From Shewanella oncorhynchi (GTDB lineage: Bacteria; Pseudomonadota; Gammaproteobacteria; Enterobacterales; Shewanellaceae), in assembly GCF_012584455.1 (NCBI RefSeq), contig NZ_JABAEB010000005.1, positions 1 through 64,000 on the forward strand: DNA of 64,000 bases, written 5' to 3'. Shown here one piece after another: positions 48,302-57,315 of the stretch. The position numbers and the translations under genes were made by a program. The notes beneath the pieces are model-generated. The model saw only the letters and a list, made by a program, of their open reading frames with translations. It had not been told where the DNA came from and made no database searches. Numbering within the stretch: the stretch's first letter is position 1; each line of letters starts with the position of its first letter.

Positions 48302-51190
48302 ATGACCAAGCAAACCCTCACTCAGTTAGAACAGCACGATTTATTCCTACGTCGTCATATCGGCCCAGATAGCAGCCAACAGCAAGCCATGCTGAACTAT
48401 GTTGGTGCTGAGTCTCTGGACGATCTGACCGCGCAAATTGTGCCTGAGTCGATCCGTTTAAGCCAAGACCTGAGCATTGGTGATTCCTGCGGCGAAGCCG
48501 AAGGCATTGCTTACATTCGTGGTTTAGCGAAACAAAACCAAGTATTTAAGAGCTATATCGGTATGGGTTACTACGGCACTCAAGTGCCAAACGTGATCCT
48601 GCGTAACGTATTTGAAAACCCAGGTTGGTACACGGCTTATACGCCATATCAGCCAGAAATCGCCCAAGGCCGTTTAGAAGCCATTCTAAATTTCCAACAA
48701 GTGTCGATGGACTTAACGGGTTTAGATTTGGCTTCTGCTTCTTTGTTAGATGAAGCTACTGCTGCTGCCGAAGCGATGGCGCTGGCAAAGCGCGTTTCTA
48801 AAGCGAAAAAAGCCAATATCTTCTTCGTTGCCGATGATGTGTTCCCGCAAACCTTAGACGTAGTGAAAACCCGCGCTGAGTGTTTTGGTTTTGAAGTGGT
48901 GGTTGGCCCTGCATCTGAGGCCGTTAACCATGAGCTGTTTGGTGCTTTGTTCCAATATACTAACCGTTTCGGTCAAATCACTGACTTCACTGAATTATTC
49001 GCAACTCTGCGTGCGAAGAATGTGGTTGTGACTGTCGCTGCCGACATTATGTCTTTGGTATTACTGAAATCACCAGGCTCTATGGGTGCCGATGTGGTAT
49101 TTGGTAGTGCACAGCGTTTTGGCGTACCAATGGGCTTTGGTGGCCCACACGCGGCCTTCTTCGTTGCCCGTGACGAGCACAAACGTTCTATGCCTGGCCG
49201 TATCATTGGTGTGTCAAAAGACGCCCGTGGTAACCGCGCACTGCGTATGGCAATGCAAACTCGTGAGCAACATATCCGTCGCGAAAAAGCCAACTCCAAC
49301 ATTTGTACTGCACAAATTCTGCTAGCGAATATGGCGTCTTTCTACGCCGTATTCCACGGCCCAGATGGCCTGAAAACTATCGCATCACGCATTCACCGTT
49401 TTGCCGATATTTTAGCGGCAGGCTTAAAAGCGAAGGGCGTGAACTTAGTCAACAGCACTTGGTTTGATACTGTTAGCATCAAAGGCTTAGATGTTGCTGC
49501 CGTCAATGCACGCGCACTGGCTGCTGAAATGAACCTACGTTTCGATGCCGATGGTATTGTGGGCGTGAGCTTAGACGAAACCACGTTGCGCACAGATATC
49601 GAAGCCTTGTTCGATGTGATCTTAGGTGCCGGCCATGGTTTAGATGTTGCCGCGTTAGACGCGCAAATCGTCAGCCAAGGTAGCCAATCGATTCCGGCGG
49701 CACTCGTGCGCCAAGATGCGATTTTAAGCCACCCAACCTTCAATCGCTATCAAAGCGAAACCGAGATGATGCGTTATATCAAACGTCTCGAAAGCAAAGA
49801 CTTAGCACTTAACTACTCGATGATTTCACTGGGCTCTTGCACCATGAAGTTAAACGCAGCGGTTGAAATGCTCCCTGTGAGCTGGCCAGAATTTGCCAAC
49901 ATGCACCCATTCAGCCCACTGGATCAAGCCAAAGGCTTTACTCAGTTGATTGAAGAGTTGTCGACTTGGTTAGTGAACATTACAGGCTACGACGCTGTGT
50001 GCATCCAGCCAAACTCAGGCGCTCAAGGTGAATACGCTGGCTTGTTAGCCATCAAGAAATACCATGAGTCACGCGGCGATGCGCACAGAAACATCTGTTT
50101 GATCCCGCAATCTGCCCACGGTACTAACCCTGCATCGGCGCAATTAGCCGGTATGCAAGTGGTGGTGACGGCCTGTGACAAGCAAGGTAACGTCGATTTA
50201 GAAGATCTGAAGACTAAAGCTGCCGAAGTGGCTGAAAACCTGTCTTGCATCATGATCACTTACCCATCGACCCACGGTGTGTATGAAGAATCTATCCGCG
50301 AAATTTGCAACATAGTGCATCAGCACGGCGGTCAAGTGTACTTAGACGGCGCTAACATGAACGCTCAGGTCGGCTTAACGTCTCCTGGCTTTATTGGTGC
50401 CGACGTATCACACCTTAACTTGCATAAAACCTTCGCGATTCCACACGGCGGCGGTGGTCCAGGTATGGGCCCTATCGGCGTCAAATCACACTTAGCCCCA
50501 TTCGTTGCGGGTCACGTTGTGGTTAAACCGGGCCGCGTGAGCGACAACAATGGCGCCGTATCAGCCGCACCTTACGGTAGCGCTGGCATTCTGCCGATCA
50601 GCTGGATGTACATTAAGCTGCTTGGTTCAAAAGGCCTGAAAAAGTCGACCCAAACTGCGCTGTTAAACGCAAATTATGTGATGAAGAAGCTGTCTGAACA
50701 CTACCCAGTATTGTTCCGTGGCCGTAATGATCGCGTCGCGCACGAATGTATTATCGACCTACGTCCACTGAAAGAAGCCTCAGGCGTGACCGAAATGGAT
50801 ATCGCTAAGCGTTTGAATGACTACGGTTTCCATGCGCCAACCATGAGCTTCCCCGTTGCGGGAACTCTGATGATTGAGCCAACGGAATCTGAGTCTAAGG
50901 TGGAACTCGATCGTTTCATCGACGCTATGGTGTCAATCCGCGCCGAAATCGCCAAAGTGGAATCAGGCGAATGGCCTGTGGACAACAACCCGCTGCACAA
51001 CGCACCGCACACTATGGCCGATATCATGGACCCAGAGTTTGATACGCGTCCATACAGCCGCGAAGTGGCCGTGTTCCCAAGTGCCGCAGTACGCACTAAC
51101 AAGTTCTGGCCAACCGTGAATCGTATCGATGATGTTTACGGCGACCGCAATTTAATGTGCTCATGCACACCGATGGAAGACTACGAGTAA
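48302..51190 (+). CDS. gcvP: Glycine dehydrogenase (decarboxylating), P protein
   Basis: The P protein decarboxylates glycine with pyridoxal phosphate and passes the aminomethyl to GcvH. The 962-residue single-chain form is normal for proteobacteria. The PLP-binding Lys is near residue 709 in [16 protein letters not shown]. The N-terminal half is the degenerate partner domain, with [15 protein letters not shown] at the start. It ends the gcv operon, before a strong terminator. Confidence 0.97.
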   Translation: MTKQTLTQLEQHDLFLRRHIGPDSSQQQAMLNYVGAESLDDLTAQIVPESIRLSQDLSIGDSCGEAEGIAYIRGLAKQNQVFKSYIGMGYYGTQVPNVILRNVFENPGWYTAYTPYQPEIAQGRLEAILNFQQVSMDLTGLDLASASLLDEATAAAEAMALAKRVSKAKKANIFFVADDVFPQTLDVVKTRAECFGFEVVVGPASEAVNHELFGALFQYTNRFGQITDFTELFATLRAKNVVVTVAADIMSLVLLKSPGSMGADVVFGSAQRFGVPMGFGGPHAAFFVARDEHKRSMPGRIIGVSKDARGNRALRMAMQTREQHIRREKANSNICTAQILLANMASFYAVFHGPDGLKTIASRIHRFADILAAGLKAKGVNLVNSTWFDTVSIKGLDVAAVNARALAAEMNLRFDADGIVGVSLDETTLRTDIEALFDVILGAGHGLDVAALDAQIVSQGSQSIPAALVRQDAILSHPTFNRYQSETEMMRYIKRLESKDLALNYSMISLGSCTMKLNAAVEMLPVSWPEFANMHPFSPLDQAKGFTQLIEELSTWLVNITGYDAVCIQPNSGAQGEYAGLLAIKKYHESRGDAHRNICLIPQSAHGTNPASAQLAGMQVVVTACDKQGNVDLEDLKTKAAEVAENLSCIMITYPSTHGVYEESIREICNIVHQHGGQVYLDGANMNAQVGLTSPGFIGADVSHLNLHKTFAIPHGGGGPGMGPIGVKSHLAPFVAGHVVVKPGRVSDNNGAVSAAPYGSAGILPISWMYIKLLGSKGLKKSTQTALLNANYVMKKLSEHYPVLFRGRNDRVAHECIIDLRPLKEASGVTEMDIAKRLNDYGFHAPTMSFPVAGTLMIEPTESESKVELDRFIDAMVSIRAEIAKVESGEWPVDNNPLHNAPHTMADIMDPEFDTRPYSREVAVFPSAAVRTNKFWPTVNRIDDVYGDRNLMCSCTPMEDYE

Positions 51191-51229
51191 GGGCTGAATA
51201 GCGACGTTATTCAGGTCTAACGTTTGATG

Positions 51230-51257
51230 AAAAGCGAACCCTTAGCGGTTCGCTTTT
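51230..51257 (+). terminator. Rho-independent terminator of gcvP
   Basis: AAAAGCGAACC pairs with GGTTCGCTTTT across a short loop and is followed by a T-run. Confidence 0.9.
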
Positions 51258-51357
51258 TTGTTGCCTGAGTTTTAATTCTGCAGAATTGAGTGGTGCGAAT
51301 GGGCTTTGTAGTGGCTTCTAGCTACGGTATTTCCTAATTGCCTGCCGCAGGCTTTCG

Positions 51358-51445
51358 CATTGTTACACCAGTGACACGCCGTAGATACATCCCTGTAGGC
51401 TCTACTAAAACATCCATGTTTTAGAAGGTCACTGGTGCAACAATG
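51358..51445. repeat. 88-bp inverted-repeat element between the gcv operon and the CBASS genes
   Basis: The 18-base ends, CATTGTTACACCAGTGAC (51358-51375) and GTCACTGGTGCAACAATG (51428-51445), are inverted complements with one mismatch. Between them lie two more dyads, including AAAACATCCATGTTTT. There is no coding frame. It resembles a small palindromic MITE or repeat and marks the boundary of the defence block. Confidence 0.7.
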
Positions 51446-51475
51446 CTGTATCTGGTGTAACCATTGAGTGAAGAG

Positions 51476-52573
51476 TTATGCCTGTCCTGACATTTTGCAC
51501 CAAGTGACTAATACCCCTTGGTTAGTTTCTGAATTTGGCATTTTAATCCCCCAAGGGTAGGGAGTTTCCTTTTGAGCTTGCTGATATTGGTAGATTATCA
51601 ATTCAGGCATATTGCGACCCGCATAACACGCTCCAAGTCTCATGGAAATGATACTGGGGGCAGCAAGGACGAGATGAATTTTCTTCACACCTTTGGATTT
51701 TAGGGTGGCTATGCAGTTCATGAAGTCTTGCATTAGTGTCTGGATAGATGTTTCACTGATCACCATGCCTGGGGCTGGGTTTTCTATTTTAAGCTCAACA
51801 ATATCAGTTCCAGGGAAGGCAGTTGTGAGTTCTAAGCAGTCAATGGGGTACGAAATCGAAAAAGCTAAGACCACTTCTTGATATGCTGGCTTATAGATTA
51901 TAGGTAAAGGGTCAGTCAGATCAGTGCCCTCATCCGGGGATACCCACTTAGATGTTTTTCTGTTCCAGTCAAGCCAATGGACTTTGCTTTCTGCGGCTAG
52001 TAGATTTCCTGTGAGGAACAAAAGTGGAACAGGTGCTAGCCCTCCAGCATAGAGGCTTAGATCATCGCGATCTCTACCATCTTTGAGTTGTTTGAGGCGA
52101 ATGTGGATTAGGTTGACGGCGCTTACAGCTTCTTGCTTTTGTGCTGTTGTGCCTTGAACCAGCTGGCGTACATCAATGAATATGGATTCTCTTCGGCCGA
52201 GAGTCAGAGAGGGAATCGAACTTTGAAGTGGGCTATCTGCGGTTTGGCTCAGTCCGCGCAGTTCTAGGGCGATCACTAATTTTCTGCGCTGCTCTTGAAA
52301 TGTGATCCATGCGAAATATGAGCCGATTACTATGAGCAGTGCTCCGGCACCTAAGCATGCGGCATTTACCCACCACTCTGTTTGGGTCGTATTTATTTCT
52401 CCTGCGATATAACTGCCATCAGAGGACTCTTTTCGGAAAATCAATTTTGCAGCTAGCCAAGGCCCACCGAGCATAAGGGAAACCCCGGAGCTGAGAAGCA
52501 GACCAGCAGGGCTCCTTCGAAAATACAAGGTGGCAAGTTCAAATATACGATTCATCAATTGAGTGGTGTTCAT
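51476..52573 (-). CDS. cap14: Two-TM SAVED-domain CBASS effector (Cap14-like)
   Basis: A 365-residue membrane protein, last in the CBASS operon. Two hydrophobic helices (about residues 23-43 and 68-88) are followed by a linker and a C-terminal SAVED domain (about 150-350), seen in SYPIDCLELTTAFPG and KIHLVLAAPSIISMRLG. SAVED domains sense cyclic oligonucleotides made by the CD-NTase; membrane-linked SAVED effectors are thought to damage the inner membrane. Its start overlaps the JAB gene stop (ATGA), so it is translationally coupled. Confidence 0.82.
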   Translation of the reverse strand: MNTTQLMNRIFELATLYFRRSPAGLLLSSGVSLMLGGPWLAAKLIFRKESSDGSYIAGEINTTQTEWWVNAACLGAGALLIVIGSYFAWITFQEQRRKLVIALELRGLSQTADSPLQSSIPSLTLGRRESIFIDVRQLVQGTTAQKQEAVSAVNLIHIRLKQLKDGRDRDDLSLYAGGLAPVPLLFLTGNLLAAESKVHWLDWNRKTSKWVSPDEGTDLTDPLPIIYKPAYQEVVLAFSISYPIDCLELTTAFPGTDIVELKIENPAPGMVISETSIQTLMQDFMNCIATLKSKGVKKIHLVLAAPSIISMRLGACYAGRNMPELIIYQYQQAQKETPYPWGIKMPNSETNQGVLVTWCKMSGQA

Positions 52574-53073
52574 GGTTTTAAATGCCCTAGAAGAGTGAGC
52601 TGCCGACCTGCGTATGCATGCCAGTATCCAATAGTTTCTGTGCCTACAATTAGATAAAGGAGGCCATTGCAGTCAAATTTGCCTTTTCTTAATACACTTT
52701 CACAATCATTGAGGTCGATAGTGGAAGGTGATGGATTGGCTTCAGGATGAGTATGCCAAAGGCCTAGTTGAGTGCCTTTACCATTTGTTTTCTTATTCCA
52801 GAGTTCGGCCTCTCGTTGGTGTCTCTCACTTCTGAAAAAGCTTGTCCTAGAACGTTGATCTCCCGTTCCGGGAACTGTAATCCCTTCGGCCAATAAACCA
52901 TTTGTATCGCTATCGACGAACCCCAGAATCAAACCACCAGCCTCTTTCGAGTAGAAGCGCTTTTGCGACCAGCTGAATAGTTTTCTTATCACGTCTGGCG
53001 ATAGAGATCCGCAAGCGCCCTCATTTGTCCCCCAAACTACATGCCCACTAGTCAAACGCTGCAGCATGGACAC
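52570..53073 (-). CDS. cap3: CBASS JAB/JAMM isopeptidase Cap3
   Basis: A 167-residue metalloprotease of the JAB1 fold. The JAMM motif is complete: Glu44, His107-x-His109 in GLWHTHPE, Ser117 and Asp120. In type II CBASS such enzymes remove conjugated CD-NTase from targets and so counteract Cap2. It overlaps the E1-E2 gene by 22 bases and the effector gene by 4, within one operon. Confidence 0.9.
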   Translation of the reverse strand: MSMLQRLTSGHVVWGTNEGACGSLSPDVIRKLFSWSQKRFYSKEAGGLILGFVDSDTNGLLAEGITVPGTGDQRSRTSFFRSERHQREAELWNKKTNGKGTQLGLWHTHPEANPSPSTIDLNDCESVLRKGKFDCNGLLYLIVGTETIGYWHAYAGRQLTLLGHLKP

Positions 53074-54677
53074 CTCGGCTGGGCGAATTCAGATGGTATG
53101 ACGTCTGAGGCGATGCGCTGGGTGCGCAGGGCTTCGTACGTAGCAGAGGGTTGTATCCCTTCCGCTTTGGCGAGAACAGCTTCCCCAGCCCATCGTGAGT
53201 AGAGAGGAATATTGGTTAGCACACGCTCTGCAGCCAGGACCGCCGTTCGAGTCGCATCTAGCGCTGAATAAGGTGTGAAGGCGCCACAGCCCGTCAACTG
53301 ACGAGTTACTTTTTGGCCGGGTGCAATGAGGGTAGTACGCATATTAGGAAGGGACTGCTGTGTGTCGGGATCTATGTATAGGCAGTCTAGGCATCCAGGA
53401 GTATCTGATCGCATAGCAATTGCGTGCCCACCCAAGCCAGCTGCTTCAACACTTGTGGATACAATCAATGATGGCCACTTCTCCCTGAATGCTCTTCGAG
53501 CGATAGATCGTTCGAGAGTCGAATTACCAGTTGCTAGCACTATAGCATCAGCTCCGGCTAGCTCTCCATTAGCCAGCACTGTTTGAAGGTTCGTCGCTCT
53601 AGCTTCGATTTGAACACCAGGCATCCGCTCTTTCAGAAGCGTCGCCAGCTCATCAACCTTGGGCTTGGAGACCGACTGTCTTCCAAGTACATGCCTGCCC
53701 AGGTTGTCTGGGCTGAATTTGTCTTTGTCCACGAGGGTGATTTTGTTAACCCCCGCTAGAGCAAGATGTTCGGCCACTCGGGAACCTATAGAACCACAGC
53801 CGGCGACAATGACGTGGCGCATGATTGGTTCTCCGCCAGTACGTTGGACCAAGTACTCATGATCCTGCCGCTCCAGAAGATAGGTTGATCTCTTCTTTGC
53901 TTGGCGCAGTCCCCAATAAAGTAACAGTAATGAGTGCCCAAAGCTGTTGGGTACACGCAGAACAACGCCACGGTTTTTAGGCGCGATGACAATATCTCGC
54001 TGAGCCGGTTGCAGTCTGCTGAGGAATGCTTCCCACCAGTCACTTCCCCACTCACTTAAAAGCCCATCGATTTGATGGATGGTGACATCAAGAATGCCTA
54101 ATCGCTCTTGATGGCAGGCGGATAGCTTTGTGTTTCCTTGATTAACCCGGCACACCTTTGGCGTGATGGGGCCACTTACTCCCCTTCTAATGAAGGCGAC
54201 TTCTGCATAAAGGGATTTGGCCTTATCAAGCTTCTCGTCAAGGATTGCTGACGATGAGCCGTCATTACGCAAATAGCCTTCAAGTTCATCGGCAAAGGCA
54301 AACTTGCGATCATGCTCAGCCATAGCGCAGCTATTGGCGAGCAATCTAGTTGACTCTTGGAGTATCCATTCGATTACCCCTGACACATCCTCTGGGTCAT
54401 ACTCCAACCCCTCACGATCGCTTACGCATACATCTCCGGAGCTGCTGACGTGAGGCCATCCCCAAATTGGAGATGGCTTCCGCCAGTAGACGGCAGGAAG
54501 TTCGTCAATATTCCAACCGACTGTGACTAGTCGCAAGGGCCATAAGTGACCCTCTCTGTTAAGGGTGATGTCCCACACAGACAATTGACGTTTTTGATCG
54601 AACGCATCGATTTCCGCGCCAAGCTCTCGTAGCGCTACCTCAACCTTGGCAATAAAAGCTTTTTGAACTTCGGTCAA
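53052..54677 (-). CDS. cap2: CBASS E2-E1 fusion Cap2
   Basis: A 541-residue ubiquitin-transfer-like protein. The N-terminal E2-like domain (about 1-200) has a candidate catalytic Cys84 in SSSGDVCVSDREG. The C-terminal E1/ThiF domain starts with the nucleotide motif VAGCGSIGS (291-299) and LVDKDKFSPDNLGRH. Cys429, Cys432, and a C-terminal RCPCC probably bind zinc, and Cys464 in TGCGAFTPYS is a likely E1 catalytic Cys. In studied systems Cap2 links the CD-NTase C-terminus to targets and primes it. It overlaps both operon neighbours. Confidence 0.9.
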   Translation of the reverse strand: MTEVQKAFIAKVEVALRELGAEIDAFDQKRQLSVWDITLNREGHLWPLRLVTVGWNIDELPAVYWRKPSPIWGWPHVSSSGDVCVSDREGLEYDPEDVSGVIEWILQESTRLLANSCAMAEHDRKFAFADELEGYLRNDGSSSAILDEKLDKAKSLYAEVAFIRRGVSGPITPKVCRVNQGNTKLSACHQERLGILDVTIHQIDGLLSEWGSDWWEAFLSRLQPAQRDIVIAPKNRGVVLRVPNSFGHSLLLLYWGLRQAKKRSTYLLERQDHEYLVQRTGGEPIMRHVIVAGCGSIGSRVAEHLALAGVNKITLVDKDKFSPDNLGRHVLGRQSVSKPKVDELATLLKERMPGVQIEARATNLQTVLANGELAGADAIVLATGNSTLERSIARRAFREKWPSLIVSTSVEAAGLGGHAIAMRSDTPGCLDCLYIDPDTQQSLPNMRTTLIAPGQKVTRQLTGCGAFTPYSALDATRTAVLAAERVLTNIPLYSRWAGEAVLAKAEGIQPSATYEALRTQRIASDVIPSEFAQPRCPCCSV

Positions 54678-55654
54678 GCTGAGCGACCAGAAGTACTAAC
54701 CCCTGCTGAGGTTTGCTTGGTAGTGTCGGATTTCTCTGGAACAGGGAAGTCTTCGCCAAATTTCTTACGCAGTATTTTGCATGCTTCATGGGTGTCGGCC
54801 TGGGCATCAGCTTCGTTTAAGGCATCACGCAGCTCTTCAAGCCGGCACTTTAGGTCGGTCATTTGATTGTCTGTCATCCCTTCGAAGAGATCGCTGAATG
54901 GCGCTACAGGAAGATGGACCTGTAGGCGTGAGCCCATCCACCTGGCCAGCATTGCATCTACTAGGTCTCTCAGTGCAATCAGATCTATGGGTTTGCCATC
55001 GATACTGTCATAGCGAGCGATGAACCAGTAGTAGGCCGCCACCGTCAAACCGATGCTCGGGGTGTTTTTGTGGCCGATTTTTTCATCTCGCCAGCGCTTG
55101 AGCGCTCGGACACATCGACGAAACTGGTCACGGTCGCTACCAGAGAACTTATTGGTGATCTTCTCTGTCAGCTCCCGGGCTTCGGACGGCTTCCATTCCC
55201 TGTCATCTAGTGGAGTGCTTTCTCTGCACCAGGCTATTTGAGTTTGTGTCGCGGCGTTCAAGCTGTAAACGGCAAGGTCGATATGGTGGAGGGGATTTCC
55301 GTCCCTGTTATAGGTAACTGTTACACAAGGCCGGCGAATGTTGACTGTGCGGTTGTGTCTGGATAATGCATCGCGAACGTATTTTTTCAAAACCAACGGA
55401 TCGGGGTAGTCGTCAGGAGAACATTCAAAGAGGACGCCTATGTCCATATCCGGATTGCCGTTCAGAGGATGAATACCTGTATCGAGAGCATAGCTACCCT
55501 GAGTGAAGGTTGTATACGGTGGTGCATCATCACTAATTTTTTCTTTTAGATCAGTCAGCAGGGTATCCCTTCGTTCACGAAGGTCTTTGCTGCTTTCGTA
55601 GCCGAAAAGAATCGTATTATGAAAGCTTTCAAACTGTTTTTGTGCGCGAGCCAT
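54674..55654 (-). CDS. cdn: CBASS CD-NTase (cGAS/DncV-like cyclic nucleotide synthase)
   Basis: A 326-residue nucleotidyltransferase, first gene of the operon. The catalytic signature is plain: GS at 53-54 in FTQGSYALDTG, then Asp69 and Asp71 in NPDMDIGVLFE, and Asp126 in HHIDLAVY. It should make a cyclic di- or tri-nucleotide on phage infection; the product is not predictable by eye. The short polar tail ends STSGRSA, a flexible end suited to Cap2-mediated conjugation. GGAG precedes the ATG. Confidence 0.9.
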   Translation of the reverse strand: MARAQKQFESFHNTILFGYESSKDLRERRDTLLTDLKEKISDDAPPYTTFTQGSYALDTGIHPLNGNPDMDIGVLFECSPDDYPDPLVLKKYVRDALSRHNRTVNIRRPCVTVTYNRDGNPLHHIDLAVYSLNAATQTQIAWCRESTPLDDREWKPSEARELTEKITNKFSGSDRDQFRRCVRALKRWRDEKIGHKNTPSIGLTVAAYYWFIARYDSIDGKPIDLIALRDLVDAMLARWMGSRLQVHLPVAPFSDLFEGMTDNQMTDLKCRLEELRDALNEADAQADTHEACKILRKKFGEDFPVPEKSDTTKQTSAGVSTSGRSA

Positions 55655-55750
55655 TTCATATTCTCCCTGTGATTTATCAGTAAATCGGGACTACGTGTTT
55701 TGAATTCAAGGTGCAGTGTTGAAAATGTGTTAAAAAATATTCTATTAAAG

Positions 55751-56665
55751 TCATTTTCCTATTTCGCTTTTACTCAGGCATCTTTGGGCGACTTGGTAGA
55801 TGATGGTGTCGACTTGTTGCTGGGTAAGGGCTTGGGTTCTGAGTGTTGGGATGGTGCCGACTAATTGTTTGTGGTTGAGGATCGGGAACGGTGGTTTTGA
55901 TTGACTCGTGACATACCAGCCGGGGAATACTAGGACTGGGGTTGATGATACTGGTGCCCCTGTAGCCTTGGTTAACCATTGGCTGACCCACTTGGCTTGG
56001 CGTTCTGCTTGTTCGATTGGTTTGGTTTCTGTCCATGAGGGGAAGTTTAATCGCCCGTCTTTGTAAAATACTTGATAGCCTTTTTTACCAGAGCCTGGGC
56101 CAGTTCCATTGGTTTGGAGTAGGTCTTTGTTCCGTTTATGGCGGCCTTTGGTTTCAATGGCGAATACGCCATTTTTGCCTACGACAAGATGGTCGATGTT
56201 AAAGCCGTCGGCTTGGATATCGTGAAACACTTGATAACCCAATGCTTGTAAGCCTATGAGTTCATTGGCTGTAGCGATTTCTGCTGTATGGCCAAGGCGT
56301 AATTTGATGAGCTTGGAAAAGAGTTTCCAAGTTTTAATGCCGAAGTAAATTACTCCTATTAAACCTGTTAAGGCGAACAACCAAGGGAATTTTCCGACTG
56401 TGATATGCGCTTGGATGCTGCTGGCGGCAAATGGAAGGCAAACAATCAATAGTCCCATCATCATGCAGCCGATTAAATCTAATTGCAGATCATGGATTTG
56501 CTCTTGTAAGCCATAGGCGGGGATACGGGTCAGTTGCTCACGATCAACGGGCAGCTTGACGGTTGCATCGCGATGTTTGAGCAACACATACATCACACCC
56601 ACTGTGACAAGAAGGCCAGACAGAAGTATCCCGTAGGATAAAAGAATGCTGCTGAAATCGGTCAT
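55751..56665 (-). CDS. NERD-domain membrane protein
   Basis: A 304-residue protein with hydrophobic helices near residues 8-30, 62-82 and 92-110. A nuclease-related NERD domain follows (about 130-250) with ANELIGLQALGYQVFHDIQ, then DHLVVGKNGVFAIETKGRH, where the Asp, Glu and Lys correspond to the PD-(D/E)xK-like active site of the family. It lies 97 bases upstream of the CBASS operon on the same strand. It may be part of the defence locus or an independent nuclease-like protein. Confidence 0.8.
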   Translation of the reverse strand: MTDFSSILLSYGILLSGLLVTVGVMYVLLKHRDATVKLPVDREQLTRIPAYGLQEQIHDLQLDLIGCMMMGLLIVCLPFAASSIQAHITVGKFPWLFALTGLIGVIYFGIKTWKLFSKLIKLRLGHTAEIATANELIGLQALGYQVFHDIQADGFNIDHLVVGKNGVFAIETKGRHKRNKDLLQTNGTGPGSGKKGYQVFYKDGRLNFPSWTETKPIEQAERQAKWVSQWLTKATGAPVSSTPVLVFPGWYVTSQSKPPFPILNHKQLVGTIPTLRTQALTQQQVDTIIYQVAQRCLSKSEIGK

Positions 56666-57315
56666 TTACGTCCCTGAAGTAATGCGAGTCAATAGTTAAC
56701 CCGATGACATAACCCGCTAATCAAATGTACTTATTATTTTGGAAAGTGGTGGCAGACTTGTCTGCTTAGAGTTTGGGCGCACATTGCTGATTTGCTTCTT
56801 CTTCCCTAAATGGCGTGCTCGATGATTGAGTTCGAGTTTGCCCTGCATTTTCCTTAAGTGGTCACACTTTTTACTTTGTGGTCACACTTTAACCCGCTCT
56901 ATACGGTTTAATCAATGCGTTTTATCACAAAAACGTATTTTAAATAACAACTTGTAGACAAATTACTTCGGTGGAAAGATCTGATAGGCATCATTTGTAG
57001 CACAACGTTTTTAGATCCTGATATTTTTCCTTACTAAACTTGCCGATCTACACAAGTGTTAAACAAGATTAAGCACTTCATGTAAATAACTGCCCGTAGT
57101 AAGGATATTTTATATCACCTCATCGGACCAGTTTCAGGTGTCAACATACTAATTATAATATTTTTTTGAGTTTTTAATCATTATTCTCCCATACTTAATA
57201 TTTATTCTGATATTGGCTGTGACAAAACTTATTAGTCTGTTGAATGACTAGGTTTCTCAATTTTAATTTTATGGCCAATTTATGTGTGTTGATTTTATTT
57301 TTGTTAAGGAAATGT
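56666..57315. other. Intergenic region upstream of the SGNH lipase gene
   Basis: This 650-base AT-rich stretch shows no gene. The one regular feature is a pair of direct repeats at 56858-56890. The rest presumably holds promoters for the NERD gene (minus) and the lipase gene (plus). Confidence 0.4.
56858..56890. repeat. Two 13-bp direct repeats
   Basis: GTGGTCACACTTT occurs at 56858-56870 and again at 56878-56890, a 20-bp period, or about two helical turns. It could be a regulator binding pair or the remains of an insertion sequence end. Confidence 0.5.

Noticed and set aside
51191..57315. CRISPR array in the accessory block
   Set aside because: No regularly spaced repeats with unique spacers are present; the repeats seen are a single inverted pair and a two-copy direct repeat.
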